Source: Nocardioides limicola
GTDB lineage: Bacteria > Actinomycetota > Actinomycetes > Propionibacteriales > Nocardioidaceae
NCBI RefSeq assembly: GCF_016827675.1
Contig: NZ_JAERJA010000008.1
Span: 105,796 to 169,795, forward strand
Direction of reading: 5' to 3'
DNA length: 64,000 nucleotides
Shown in pieces: positions 8,455 through 21,190 of the stretch. Both the position numbers and the translations under genes were made by a program. Within the stretch, counting starts at the first letter, position 1. Every line of letters begins with the position of its first letter. A model generated the notes under the pieces. The model was not told the origin of the DNA. It did no database searches and saw only the letters and a list, made by a program, of their open reading frames with translations.

Positions 8455-9402
8455 CTAATGCTCCGAGACGTCGTCCAGTGCTGCGGAGATCTCCTTCGGA
8501 AGCTCCCTGTCCTCCGCGGCCACGATGTCGCGCAGCTGGGCTGCGGTCCGTGCGCCGACGATCGGTGCGGTGACCCCGGGACGGTCCCGCACCCAGGCCA
8601 GCGCCACGTCGAGGGGCCGCCAGCCGAGGCCGTCCGCTGCCCTGGCCACGGCCTCGACGATCGTCCGGCCGTGGTCGTCGAGATAGGGCTCCACGAAGCC
8701 GGCGAAATGGGTGGAGGCCGCCCGAGAGTCCACCGGCGTGCCGGTGCGGTACTTCCCGGTCAGCACCCCGCGCCCCAAGGGCGACCAGGGCAGCACGCCC
8801 AATCCCATCGCCTCCGCTGCGGGCAGCACCTCCGCCTCGATGCTCCGGTTCAACAACGAGTACTCGACCTGGGTCGACGCCAGGGGTGACCGGCCGGGCA
8901 CGGCCCGTTGCCAGGTGGCCGACCACGCGGTCTGCCAGCCGGTGTAGTTGGAGATCCCGACATAACTGGCCCTGCCCGTGGACACTGCGGTGTCCAAGGC
9001 GCTGAGCGTCTCCTCCAGGGGAGTCTCGTCCGACCACACGTGCACCTGCCAGAGGTCCACATGGTCGGTGCCGAGCCTGGCCAGTGAGGCATCGAGATCG
9101 GTCAGCAGTCGGCCGCGTGAGGTGTCGTACTGCCGTTCGCCCCGGCGCGCTGACACGCCGGCCTTGGTGGCCAGCACCACGTCGTCGCGGCCGACCACGT
9201 CACCCAACAGCCGGCCGATCAGTTCCTCGGAGGCGCCGTTGCCGTAGCCGGCCGCGGTGTCCACCAGCGTGCCACCGGCCTCGGCGAACGTGATCAGCTG
9301 ATCACGGGCCTCGTGCTCGTCGGTGTCCCGGCCCCAGGTCATGGTGCCCAAGCCGAGCCGGGAGACCTTCAGGCCCGTCGTACCCACCCTGCGTTGCTGC
9401 AT
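8455..9402 (-). CDS. aldo/keto reductase
   Basis: This 315-residue NADPH-dependent (beta/alpha)8 reductase shows the catalytic tetrad: Asp and Tyr in DTAAGYGNGASEE, Lys in VLATKAGVS and His in DLWQVHVWSDET. The C-terminal cofactor loop appears as PIVGARTAAQLRD. The first strand (VGTTGLKVSRLGLGTMTWG) is characteristic of the AKR11/YghZ-like bacterial group that reduces aldehydes and ketones. Substrate unknown. The ATG at 9402 is six bases after TACGGT (9414-9409) with no Shine-Dalgarno, pointing to a leaderless message. The stop abuts the DUF5703 start. Confidence 0.88.
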   Translation of the reverse strand: MQQRRVGTTGLKVSRLGLGTMTWGRDTDEHEARDQLITFAEAGGTLVDTAAGYGNGASEELIGRLLGDVVGRDDVVLATKAGVSARRGERQYDTSRGRLLTDLDASLARLGTDHVDLWQVHVWSDETPLEETLSALDTAVSTGRASYVGISNYTGWQTAWSATWQRAVPGRSPLASTQVEYSLLNRSIEAEVLPAAEAMGLGVLPWSPLGRGVLTGKYRTGTPVDSRAASTHFAGFVEPYLDDHGRTIVEAVARAADGLGWRPLDVALAWVRDRPGVTAPIVGARTAAQLRDIVAAEDRELPKEISAALDDVSEH

Positions 9403-9497
9403 GGAGCAACCGTAGTCAGCCACGCCGCCGACGGGGCCCACGGCTCGCCGGTGAGGCGCCCGCGAGGCGTCGATGCGGGCCAGTAGTGTTGCGGCCC

Positions 9498-10322
9498 GTG
9501 TGGGATCTGTTGAAGGCCGTGGTGCTCGGCACGCTGCAGGGACTGACCGAGTTCCTGCCCATCTCCAGCAGTGCGCACCTGCGCATCTTCCCGGAGATGC
9601 TGGGGTGGGGAGATCCGGGGGCGGCGTTCACGGCGGTGATCCAGATCGGCACCGAGGTCGCGGTGTTGCTCTACTTCCGCAAGGACATCTGGCGGATCGG
9701 CAGCACCTGGCTGAAGTCACTGGTGCACCCGGAGTACCGGGGCCAACTCGACGCCCGGATGGGCTGGTTCATCATCATCGGCACCCTGCCGATCGTGGTC
9801 CTGGGGGTGCTCGGCAAGGACATCATCGAGAACGACTTCCGGAACCTGTGGATCATCGCCACCGCGCTGGTGGTGATGGGTCTGGTGCTGGGGCTTGCGG
9901 ACCTGTTGTTCCCCAAGGACCGGGAGATCAAGGAGCTCACCCTCCGGGACGCGATCCTGATGGGGTTCGCCCAGGCGATGGCCCTGATCCCGGGCGTCTC
10001 CCGCTCCGGGGCCACCATCACGATGGGCCGGATGCTCGGTTTCGAACGCGCCGCGGCCACCCGGTACGCGTTCCTGCTGGCCATCCCTGCCGTGATCGGG
10101 GCGGGGCTGTACGAGCTGAGGGAGATCCCGCACGGCGACAACGCGTACGGCTGGGGTCCGACGATCACCGCCACCATCGTCTCGTTCGCCGTCGGCTACG
10201 CCGCGATCGCCTGGCTGCTCCACTACGTCTCGACCCACTCCTACCTGCCGTTCGTGATCTACCGGGTGCTGCTCGGGTCGCTGACGCTGGGGCTGCTCTT
10301 CTCCGGGGTGCTCAGCGCCTGA
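9498..10322 (+). CDS. uppP: undecaprenyl-diphosphatase UppP (BacA)
   Basis: This 274-residue integral membrane enzyme dephosphorylates undecaprenyl diphosphate so that the lipid carrier can be reused in cell-wall synthesis. Both family signatures are present: GLTEFLPISSSAHLRI in the N-terminal part and PGVSRSGATITMGR about two thirds along, which together form the active site. Six to eight hydrophobic helices surround them. I chose the GTG at 9498 because TAGTGT (9484-9489) lies eight bases before it, as in the other leaderless genes here. A GTG at 9486 is the upstream alternative. It keeps company with a phosphatase, DUF3090 and mshC, as in mycobacteria (Rv2136c region). Confidence 0.93.
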   Translation: MWDLLKAVVLGTLQGLTEFLPISSSAHLRIFPEMLGWGDPGAAFTAVIQIGTEVAVLLYFRKDIWRIGSTWLKSLVHPEYRGQLDARMGWFIIIGTLPIVVLGVLGKDIIENDFRNLWIIATALVVMGLVLGLADLLFPKDREIKELTLRDAILMGFAQAMALIPGVSRSGATITMGRMLGFERAAATRYAFLLAIPAVIGAGLYELREIPHGDNAYGWGPTITATIVSFAVGYAAIAWLLHYVSTHSYLPFVIYRVLLGSLTLGLLFSGVLSA

Positions 10323-10340
10323 ACCAGTAGCCTGCAGCCC

Positions 10341-11036
10341 ATGGCGACAGTGATCCTGGCTCGACACGGCCGCAGCACCGCGAACTCCGAGGGAGTGCTG
10401 GCGGGGCGACTGCCGGGCGTGGGCCTGGACGAGGTGGGTCGGCACCAGGCCCGGGACGCCGCGGTCCGGCTGGCCGGCGTACCGCTGGTGAGCGTGGTGA
10501 CCAGCCCGCTGCCACGCACCAAGCAGACCGCGCGGCTCCTGGTCGACGGACACCCGACCGCGCCACCGCTGACCGTCGACCGGGCGTTGATCGAGTGCGA
10601 CTACGGCGAATGGCAGGGGGAGAGACTGAGCGTCCTGCGACGCCGGCGGTTGTGGCGCACCGTGCAGCAGCAGCCCTCCGCGGTCACCTTCCCCGGCGGC
10701 GAGTCGCTGGCGGCGATGCAGCACCGGGCGGTGGCCGCGGTTCGGCGCATCGACGCTGGGGTCGCCGACCTGCACGGCCCGTCCGCGGTCTGGCTGGCCG
10801 TCAGCCACGGTGACCTGATCGGCACGATCCTGGCCGACGCACTGGGCATGCACCTCGACCTGTACCAGCGGATCAGCGTCGGCCCGGGTTCGCTCTCGAT
10901 CATCCGGTACGACGCCGAGCGGCCGTCGGTGCTGGGGATGAACACGCACGCCGGAGACCTGTCCTGGCTCTCCCCGCCCACGAAGCGCCGCAGCCGCGCC
11001 CGGTCCACCCTCGGCGGGGCGGCTGCCCCAGGGTGA
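10341..11036 (+). CDS. histidine phosphatase superfamily protein (MSMEG_4193 family)
   Basis: This 231-residue protein opens with the phosphohistidine motif ARHGRSTAN and has the second active-site half VSHGDLIGTILADAL. Those two features define the phosphoglycerate mutase-like/histidine phosphatase fold. The overall sequence is that of the actinobacterial MSMEG_4193 group (Rv2135c in M. tuberculosis), described as putative phosphatases or phosphomutases of unknown substrate. The ATG lies seven bases after TAGCCT (10328-10333), consistent with leaderless transcription. The tail after residue 210 is basic and low in complexity. It is 18 bases after uppP and in the same direction. Confidence 0.85.
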   Translation: MATVILARHGRSTANSEGVLAGRLPGVGLDEVGRHQARDAAVRLAGVPLVSVVTSPLPRTKQTARLLVDGHPTAPPLTVDRALIECDYGEWQGERLSVLRRRRLWRTVQQQPSAVTFPGGESLAAMQHRAVAAVRRIDAGVADLHGPSAVWLAVSHGDLIGTILADALGMHLDLYQRISVGPGSLSIIRYDAERPSVLGMNTHAGDLSWLSPPTKRRSRARSTLGGAAAPG

Positions 11037-11094
11037 GAGCCCACCCCTCACGGCCCTCCCGATGGTCGACACGGGGTGGCCCTAGGCTGGCCGT

Positions 11095-11649
11095 ATGCAG
11101 GTGCACCTCTATGACCCGCCGGAGCGCTTCGTTGCCGGCACCGTCGGTGAGCCTGGGCAACGGACCTTCTTCCTGCAGGCCCGCGCCGGGGTCCGGATCA
11201 CCTCGGTCGCGATCGAGAAGCAGCAGGTCAGTGCGCTGGCCGAGCGGGTGGACGATCTGCTCGACCAGGTGATGAAGGCCGGGTCGGAGGCGGTGGTCCC
11301 GGCGATGGCGCCGCTGGACCTGGACGACAGCGGTCCGCTGGACCAGCCGATCGAGGAGGAGTTCCGCGCCGGCACCATGACCCTGTCCTGGGATCCTCAC
11401 GATCAGCGGGTGGTGATCGAGGTCTTCCCGATCCCGGTGACCGGGATCCCGGGCCCCGACGAGGACGAGCCGGAGCCCGACGAGGTCTTCCTGGTCAGGA
11501 TCAGCCCCCGGGACGCCAGGGCCTTCGTCAAACGCTGCGTCCAGGTGGTCCGGGCGGGCCGTCCCGGATGTCCCTTCTGCGGCGAGGCGATCGACCCGAA
11601 CGGCCACCTGTGCGTACGGGCCAACGGCTTCCGGCGTCGGGACCCATGA
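11095..11649 (+). CDS. DUF3090 family protein
   Basis: This 184-residue conserved actinobacterial protein has no assigned function. It contains the DUF3090 hallmarks: a beta-rich N-terminus (FVAGTVGEPGQRTFFLQA), an acidic central part, and a C-terminal CPFCGEAIDPNGHLCVRANG whose three cysteines and one histidine look like a small zinc site. It is always found next to the SCO1664-type gene, with which it shares a four-base ATGA overlap here, so the two proteins probably act together. The start follows TAGGCT (11083-11088) by six bases, suggesting a leaderless mRNA. Confidence 0.85.
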   Translation: MQVHLYDPPERFVAGTVGEPGQRTFFLQARAGVRITSVAIEKQQVSALAERVDDLLDQVMKAGSEAVVPAMAPLDLDDSGPLDQPIEEEFRAGTMTLSWDPHDQRVVIEVFPIPVTGIPGPDEDEPEPDEVFLVRISPRDARAFVKRCVQVVRAGRPGCPFCGEAIDPNGHLCVRANGFRRRDP

Positions 11650-12389
11650 GCGAGGTGGCGCTGGTCGGACGGATCCTGCCGGCCAGCAACGCGACCTTCC
11701 TGGCCGAGCACCAGGGCCGCCGGATCGTGTACAAACCGGTCGCGGGGGAGCGGCCCCTCTGGGACTTCCCGCTCGGCACGCTCGCCGGCAGGGAGGTGGC
11801 GGCGCATCTGGTCTCCGAGGCGATGGGCTGGCAACTGGTGCCCCGCACCTGGCTCGGCGACGGCCCGCACGGTCCGGGGATGCTGCAGGAGTGGTGTGAG
11901 CCCGATCCCGACCAGCGACCCGTCGACGTGGTTCGGCCGACTCAGGTGGGTGCCGGGATGATCCGGGTGTTCGACGGGTACGACGCCGAGGAGCAGCCGG
12001 TCTGCCTGGTGCACGAGGACAGCGCGGCGTTGCGTCGACTGGCCGTCTTCGACGTGGTCACGAACAACGCCGACCGCAAGGGCGGGCACATCCTCGGGAT
12101 GGCCGACGGACGGCGTCTCGGGGTCGACCACGGCATCTGCTTCCACGTCGAACCCAAGCTCCGTACCGTGCTGTGGGGGTGGGCCGGAGCGGACCTGCTC
12201 GCCGAGGAGCGGTTCGCCCTGGTGGCGCTGGAAGGCGCCCTCGGCGACACGCTCGGCGCCGCACTGGGGTCGCTCCTGGACGCCAGCGAGGTCGCCGCCC
12301 TGGCCAGACGCTGCCGGCACCTGCTCCGCGAGGGCCACCTGCCGGCACCGGCAGCGGATCGACCGATGATCCCGTGGCCGCCGCTGTGA
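11646..12389 (+). CDS. SCO1664 family protein (PI3/PI4-kinase-like fold)
   Basis: This 247-residue member of the SCO1664 family has kinase-like motifs: IVYKPVAGERPLWDFPLGTLAGREVAA (Lys and Glu of an ATP site), VFDVVTNNADRKGGHIL (catalytic-loop-like Asp and Asn) and GVDHGICFH (metal-binding Asp). This resembles the HipA/PI3-4-kinase superfamily, but a kinase activity has not been proven for this family. It overlaps the DUF3090 gene by four bases (ATGA) and precedes mshC by 22 bases, the usual actinobacterial arrangement. A role linked to mycothiol is possible from context only. Confidence 0.8.
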   Translation: MSEVALVGRILPASNATFLAEHQGRRIVYKPVAGERPLWDFPLGTLAGREVAAHLVSEAMGWQLVPRTWLGDGPHGPGMLQEWCEPDPDQRPVDVVRPTQVGAGMIRVFDGYDAEEQPVCLVHEDSAALRRLAVFDVVTNNADRKGGHILGMADGRRLGVDHGICFHVEPKLRTVLWGWAGADLLAEERFALVALEGALGDTLGAALGSLLDASEVAALARRCRHLLREGHLPAPAADRPMIPWPPL

Positions 12390-12411
12390 GGTGGTTGGTT
12401 AGGCTGCCGAC

Positions 12412-13650
12412 ATGCGTGGATGGTCAGCCCCCGAGGTCCCTCAGCTACCGGTGACCGGACCCGTCGTGCAGGTGCACGACACCTCATCGAGGACCCTACG
12501 ACCGACCAACCCCGACGGCGCGGCACGGATGTACGTCTGCGGGATCACTCCCTACGACGCCACCCACATGGGTCACGCCGCCACCTATGTCGGTTTCGAC
12601 CTGCTGAACCGGGCCTGGCGCAACGCCGGCCACGAGGTGCTCTACACCCAGAACGTCACCGACGTCGACGACCCGCTGCTGGAGCGTGCGGACAAGGTCG
12701 GCATCGACTGGGTCGAGCTCGCCGAGCGGGAGACCGAACTCTTCCGCACCGACATGGAGGCGCTGCGGGTGCTGCCGCCCACCCATTTCGTCGGCGCCGT
12801 CGAGTCGATCCCGCTGGTGGTGGAGTTGATCCAGCGCCTGCAGTCCCGCAATGCGGTGTACGACGTGGACGGCGACCTCTACTACGACGTCTACGCAGAC
12901 CCCGCCTTCGGGCGGGTCTCCCGACTGGATCGCGACACCATGCTCACCCTCTTCGCGGAGCGCGGCGGTGACCCGGACCGACCCGGCAAGAGGGACCGCC
13001 TCGACTGTGTCCTGTGGCGAGCCGAGCGTCCCGGTGAGCCGGCCTGGGAGAGTCCCTTCGGTCCCGGCCGCCCGGGCTGGCACGTCGAGTGTGCCGCGAT
13101 CGCGCTGCAGCATCTGGGAGTGCCGTTCGACATCCAGGGCGGCGGCGCCGACCTCGTCTTCCCGCACCACGAGATGTGCGCCGGAGAGGTTCAGGTGGCG
13201 ACCGGACAGCATCCCTTCGCGCACACCTACGCCCACGCCGGCATGGTCGGGTACGACGGTCACAAGATGTCCAAGTCCCGGGGCAACCTGGTCTTCGTGA
13301 ACGCCTTGCGGTTGAGCGAGATCGACCCGATGGCGATCCGGCTGAGCCTGCTGCGCCACCACTACCGCGACGACTGGGAGTGGACCGACGCACAGCTCTT
13401 CGACGCGGTGGACACGCTGACTCAGTGGCGGCGTGCCCTGGCGCTGGGCGCCGGAGCGCCTGCGCTGCCGGTGGTGGAGCAGGCCCTGGCCGCCTTGGCC
13501 GACGACCTGGACGCGCCGACGGCGGTGGCATCGGTGCAGGCCTGGGTGGAGGCGACACTGGGCACGAACGGCCTGGCCGACACGAGCGACCCCGACGCCG
13601 CCGTACTGATCCGCTCCCTGCTGGACGCGGCGCTGGGGCTGTCGCTCTGA
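12412..13650 (+). CDS. mshC: cysteine:GlcN-inositol ligase MshC (mycothiol synthesis)
   Basis: This 412-residue enzyme joins L-cysteine to GlcN-Ins using ATP, the penultimate step of mycothiol formation. It is a paralogue of cysteinyl-tRNA synthetase. [14 protein letters not shown] holds the zinc cysteine and the HIGH motif, [10 protein letters not shown] and FPHHEMC the remaining zinc ligands, and [11 protein letters not shown] the KMSKS loop. The absence of the long anticodon-binding domain and the PYDATHMGH sequence separate it from CysRS. The ATG comes six bases after TAGGCT (12400-12405), so a leaderless message is likely. The presence of mshC means this organism uses mycothiol as its low-molecular-weight thiol. 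Confidence 0.93.
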   Translation: MRGWSAPEVPQLPVTGPVVQVHDTSSRTLRPTNPDGAARMYVCGITPYDATHMGHAATYVGFDLLNRAWRNAGHEVLYTQNVTDVDDPLLERADKVGIDWVELAERETELFRTDMEALRVLPPTHFVGAVESIPLVVELIQRLQSRNAVYDVDGDLYYDVYADPAFGRVSRLDRDTMLTLFAERGGDPDRPGKRDRLDCVLWRAERPGEPAWESPFGPGRPGWHVECAAIALQHLGVPFDIQGGGADLVFPHHEMCAGEVQVATGQHPFAHTYAHAGMVGYDGHKMSKSRGNLVFVNALRLSEIDPMAIRLSLLRHHYRDDWEWTDAQLFDAVDTLTQWRRALALGAGAPALPVVEQALAALADDLDAPTAVASVQAWVEATLGTNGLADTSDPDAAVLIRSLLDAALGLSL

Positions 13651-13663
13651 GCCGCCGCCCGGA

Positions 13664-14509
13664 TCACTCCGTGTCGCGCCGCTTCAGGTAGCGCTCGAAC
13701 TCCCGGGCGATCGCTTCACCGGAGGCCTCCGGCAGTTCGGCGGTGTCCCGGCTCTCCTCGAGGCTGCGCACGTACTCGGCGATGTCCTCGTCCTCCTCGG
13801 CCAGTTCGTTGACGCCGCGCTCCCATGCTCGCGCGTCCTCGGGGAGTTCGCCGAGGGGGATGCTGGTCTGCAGCAGGTCCTCGATCTGGCCCAGCAGCGC
13901 CAGGGTCGCCTTCGGGCACGGGGGCTGCGCCACGTAGTGCGGCACCGCCGCCCAGTAGGAGACGGCGGGGATGTCCAGCCGGGTGCAGGCGTCCTGGAAG
14001 ACGCCGACGATCCCGGTCGGCCCCTCATAGGTCGACTGCTCGAGCTTCAGTCGGTCCACCAACTCCAGTTCGGTGGAGGTGCCGGTCACCGGGATCGGCC
14101 GGGTGTGCGGGGTGTCGGCCAGCAGGGCGCCCAAGGTGACCACCAGTCGCCCGCCGAGCTCGTCGCAGCCGGCCAGGATCTCGGCGCAGAACTGCCGCCA
14201 GCGCATGTTCGGCTCGATGCCACGCACCAGGATCACGTCGCGGTGCAACCCCGGAGGGGAGGCCACCGCGATCTGGGTGCTCGGCCAGGTCAGCCGCCGG
14301 TGCCCGTTCGGATCGGTGCCGACGGTGGGCCGGTTCATCTGGAAGTCGTAGAAGTCCTCGGGGTCGATGGCTCCGACCACCTGCGCGTCCCAGACGTCGA
14401 GGAGGTGGTCGACCGCACCTGAGGCCGCCTCGGCCGCGTCGTTCCATCCCTCGAACGCGGCGATCACCACCGGGTCGACCAGGCCGCTGACGTCGTCGAT
14501 CTCGATCAC
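13664..14509 (-). CDS. PAC2 family protein
   Basis: This 281-residue protein belongs to the PAC2 (proteasome assembly chaperone 2-like) family. The fold signature includes VVIAAFEGWNDAAEAASGAV near the N-terminus, FYDFQMNRPTV, ILVRGIEPNMRWRQF and SYWAAVPHYVAQPPCPKATLAL. In actinobacteria such genes sit between mshC and metH (Rv2125 in M. tuberculosis). A part in proteasome assembly is suggested by homology only. The GTG start lies six bases after TACGCT (14521-14516 on the minus strand), again a leaderless arrangement. It is convergent with mshC, 13 bases apart. Confidence 0.85.
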   Translation of the reverse strand: MIEIDDVSGLVDPVVIAAFEGWNDAAEAASGAVDHLLDVWDAQVVGAIDPEDFYDFQMNRPTVGTDPNGHRRLTWPSTQIAVASPPGLHRDVILVRGIEPNMRWRQFCAEILAGCDELGGRLVVTLGALLADTPHTRPIPVTGTSTELELVDRLKLEQSTYEGPTGIVGVFQDACTRLDIPAVSYWAAVPHYVAQPPCPKATLALLGQIEDLLQTSIPLGELPEDARAWERGVNELAEEDEDIAEYVRSLEESRDTAELPEASGEAIAREFERYLKRRDTE

Positions 14510-14704
14510 CGGTTCAGCGTAGACGCCAGGTCAACGGGATTCGGGACGCGGGTGCAGGCAGGTTCCCCGGCGGGGGCACGGCCTGCGGGGATTTCTGGGG
14601 CCGGTGTCTGCGGTGTCACGATTCGGTAATCAGGTCCCGCCCCGGTCAGGGATGCCTAGGCTGGCCCACGACACCGGGTACCACCGTCGAGGAAGGCTGC
14701 ATCG

Positions 14705-18425
<3,721 letters not shown>

Positions 18426-18433
<8 letters not shown>

Positions 18434-19085
18434 GTTGCCGGCGGCCGTCCTGTGGGACATGGACGGCACCTTGGTCGACACCGAGCCGTATTGGATCGCG
18501 ACCGAGTTCGAGTTGGCGGCCGAGCACGGGGCCACCTGGTCTCGGGAGCAGGCGCTGGCCCTGGTCGGCAACGACCTGGTGGAGTCCGGCCGCTACATCC
18601 AGCAGCAGATGGGGCTGACCCTCAGCCCGGCCGAGATCGTGGAGCGACTCCTCGACGGAGTGATCGCCCGGGTCCAGGAGTCGGTGCCGTGGCGCCCCGG
18701 CGCCAGGGAGCTGCTTGCGGACCTGCGACACCACGACGTCCCCTGCGCCCTGGTGACCATGTCGTATCGCCGGTTCGCCGGGCCGATCGTCGACCAGCTG
18801 CCGGCCGGCACCTTCGACGTCGTCGTCACCGGGGATCAGGTCACCCGGGGCAAGCCGCATCCCGAGCCCTATCTGACGGCAGCCCGACTGTTGGGTGTAT
18901 CGGCACCGGAGTGCCTGGCGATCGAGGACTCCGACACCGGCGCCACGTCAGCCGAGACGGCTGGCTGCACCGTGATCGCGGTGCCCAACCATGTCCCGGT
19001 CACGTCGGGGCCAGGTCGCATCCTGATCGACTCACTGGTCGGGGAGAGTGCCGGGTCGCTGACGCGTCGTTGCCTGACCCGGTGA
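18426..19085 (+). CDS. HAD family hydrolase (phosphatase-like)
   Basis: This 219-residue haloacid dehalogenase-like phosphatase has motif [15 protein letters not shown] (nucleophile and general-acid Asp), motif II LVTMSY, motif III Lys in [11 protein letters not shown] and motif [19 protein letters not shown]. The inserted helical cap after motif I places it in subfamily I (beta-phosphoglucomutase/phosphoglycolate phosphatase-like). The substrate is unknown. It overlaps the end of metH by eight bases, so it is probably translated with it. The metH-HAD pair is common in actinobacteria. Confidence 0.87.
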
Positions 19086-19094
19086 CATCCGGTC

Positions 19095-19952
19095 TCAGGT
19101 GAGCTCGCGGCCGGGCAGCGGCGGCGGCGTCCCGCCCCACGCCGGGCACAACGCCTGGTGGGCGCACCAAGCGCACAACGGACCGCGCCGCGGCTGCCAG
19201 TCCCCGGACTCCTCACAGGCCCGGATCGCCCGCCAGATGGCCTCGACCTTGCGTTCACACGCCACCAGGTCCGCCTCGTCCGGCACGTACCGCAGGACCT
19301 CCCCGTTGCCCAGATAGATCAACTGCAGCAGGGACGGGACCACCCCGCGGCTGCGCCACAGCACCAGGGCATAGAACTTCATCTGGAACAGGGCCCGGGC
19401 CTCGAACATCTCACCGGGGCTGCGACCGCTCTTGTAGTCGACGATGCGTACCAGACCCTCGGGCGAGATGTCGACGCGGTCGATGAAGCCGCGCAGCAGC
19501 AACTTCGAGTCCAGGACGGTCTCGACGTAGGACTCCCGCTCGGCGGGCTCGAGCCGGCGAGGGTCCTCCAGCTCGAAGTAGGTCTGCACCGACCGGCGAC
19601 ACGCCACGAGCCACTCGGCGATCTCGGCCCCTGCCGCTTCGAACCCCTCGGCGAGGCCGGGCTCGGCCTCCAGCATCTGTTGCCACGTCGGCTCGACCAT
19701 CGCGGCCGCCTGCTCGGGGGTGCGGTGGGTGGCAGGCAGGTCGAAGAGATCCTCCAGCACCTTGTGCACCAAGGTGCCGCGCACCGCATCCACACTGGTC
19801 GGCTCCGGCAACTGGTCGATCACCCGGAAGCGGTACAGCAGCGGACAGGTGAGGAAGTCACCGGCACGGCTGGGGGAGAGGGCGCCGAGCACCTCGACGC
19901 CGTCCACGGGCGTGGAGACGGCCTCGGCGGGGGAGTTCGGCGTCACGGTCAT
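19095..19952 (-). CDS. RecB-like PD-(D/E)XK nuclease with Fe-S cysteines
   Basis: This 285-residue protein has a RecB/Cas4-type nuclease fold. LSPSRAGDFLTCPLLYRF holds the first cysteine and RGTLVHKVLEDLF the active-site His. The Asp and Glu/Lys of PD-(D/E)XK lie in RGFIDRVDI and RIVDYKSG, followed by the QxxxY motif (QMKFYALVLW). The C-terminal CAWCAHQALC supplies three cysteines which with the first form the [4Fe-4S] pattern of AddB/Cas4. There is no helicase domain and no cas gene nearby. It likely takes part in DNA end processing (Rv2119 is the mycobacterial counterpart). TAGGGT lies nine bases before the ATG. Confidence 0.85.
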   Translation of the reverse strand: MTVTPNSPAEAVSTPVDGVEVLGALSPSRAGDFLTCPLLYRFRVIDQLPEPTSVDAVRGTLVHKVLEDLFDLPATHRTPEQAAAMVEPTWQQMLEAEPGLAEGFEAAGAEIAEWLVACRRSVQTYFELEDPRRLEPAERESYVETVLDSKLLLRGFIDRVDISPEGLVRIVDYKSGRSPGEMFEARALFQMKFYALVLWRSRGVVPSLLQLIYLGNGEVLRYVPDEADLVACERKVEAIWRAIRACEESGDWQPRRGPLCAWCAHQALCPAWGGTPPPLPGRELT

Positions 19953-20009
19953 GATGGGACGACCCTAGGTCACCCCGCCGACAGGCGGCCGGTCCGCTAG
20001 CCTCGTCGT

Positions 20010-21164
20010 GTGTCCCACGGAGTCGAAGACGCGCCCCCGACGGGTCGTGCTGCCCGCCCGCCCGGCCACCTCAAGGTGGGCCAGGTGTTCGGCAGTGACG
20101 TCCTGGTCTCGCCGACCTGGTTCGTGGTGGCGGCGTTGATCGCCGTGCTCGTCGCGCCCCGTGTCGAGCAGGTGCAGCCGGGGCTCGGCGGTTGGAAGTA
20201 TGTGGCCGGCTTCTGCTTCGCGGTGGTCCTCTATCTCTCGGTGCTCCTGCACGAGGCCTCGCACGCCTGGATGGCCCGCCGGTTGGGGTACCCGGTCGGC
20301 GCCATCACCCTGCACTTCCTGGGCGGCATGACCGCGGTGGAACGCGAGTCCCGCAAGCCCCGCGAGGAGTTCTGGATCGCGGTCGTCGGACCGATCGCCT
20401 CGATCCTGGTGGGTCTGGGGGCGCTCGCGCTCTGGTTCGTCACCCCGCCCGGGCTGCTCCGGCTGGGCGTGGAGGGGCTGGCCTTCGCCAACCTGCTGGT
20501 CGGAGTCCTCAACCTGGTGCCCGGGCTGCCACTGGACGGCGGCCGAGTGCTCAAGGCCCTCGTCTGGGGCGTCACCGGCAACGCCCACCGCGGGACACTG
20601 GCCGCCGGGTGGGTCGGTCGCGCCGTGGCGGTGGCGCTGCTCAGCTGGCCGCTGGTGCTCCTCTACGGCTTCGACATCGCGCCACGGCTGCTCGACTACC
20701 TGCTCGCCGGCGTGATCGCGGTCTTCCTGTGGACCGGCGCCACGGCCGCCATGACCTCGGCCCGGCTGCGACGGCGGCTCCCGGCCCTGCAGGTCCGCGA
20801 CCTGGCACGTCGCACGGTCGCGGTGCCCGCCGACGTGTCCCTGGCCGAGGCGGTACGCCGAGCCCAGGAGGCCGAGGCCGGCAGCATCGTCACGGTCACC
20901 CCGGACGGTCGCCCTCAGGGCATCGTCAGCGAGGCAGCGGTGCAGGCGACGCCCGAGGAACGCCGCCCCTGGGTGCCGGTCTCCGCGGTGGCCCGCGAGG
21001 TCGCCCACGGCCTGGCTCTGCCGGTCGGCCTCGGCGGCGAGGAGTTGGTGCTGGCGATCAGCCGGATGCCCGCCGAGGAGTACGTGGTGATCGACGACGA
21101 GGGTGCCCTGTACGGCGTACTCGCCACCGCGGACGTCGACCGGGCGTTCCGGGAGCGACGCTGA
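20010..21164 (+). CDS. site-2 (M50) intramembrane metalloprotease with CBS domains
   Basis: This 384-residue polytopic membrane protein has the zinc motif VLLHEASHAW and the partner NLVPGLPLDGGRVLKAL that supplies the third ligand Asp. These are hallmarks of the SpoIVFB/Rip3-like site-2 proteases. About six hydrophobic segments come first, and the cytosolic C-terminal part from about residue 265 (LQVRDLARRTVAVP onward) is a CBS pair that may sense adenine nucleotides. Such enzymes cleave membrane-embedded anti-sigma factors or other single-pass proteins. The GTG start is six bases after TAGCCT (19998-20003), a leaderless layout. Confidence 0.9.
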   Translation: MSHGVEDAPPTGRAARPPGHLKVGQVFGSDVLVSPTWFVVAALIAVLVAPRVEQVQPGLGGWKYVAGFCFAVVLYLSVLLHEASHAWMARRLGYPVGAITLHFLGGMTAVERESRKPREEFWIAVVGPIASILVGLGALALWFVTPPGLLRLGVEGLAFANLLVGVLNLVPGLPLDGGRVLKALVWGVTGNAHRGTLAAGWVGRAVAVALLSWPLVLLYGFDIAPRLLDYLLAGVIAVFLWTGATAAMTSARLRRRLPALQVRDLARRTVAVPADVSLAEAVRRAQEAEAGSIVTVTPDGRPQGIVSEAAVQATPEERRPWVPVSAVAREVAHGLALPVGLGGEELVLAISRMPAEEYVVIDDEGALYGVLATADVDRAFRERR

Positions 21165-21190
21165 CGGGTCGGGGCACTACCCTTGCGCGC

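Noticed and set aside
14510..14704. Cobalamin or SAM riboswitch before metH
   Set aside because: A GCAGGC/GCCTGC stem is present, but no B12-box or SAM core sequence is found, and the likely -10 at 14657 would put the stem outside the transcript.
20192..21190. Upstream extension of trmI by about 330 codons
   Set aside because: This part overlaps the M50 protease in another frame and translates to Arg/Gly-rich noise. The TrmI homology and the TACCCT hexamer place the start at 21191.
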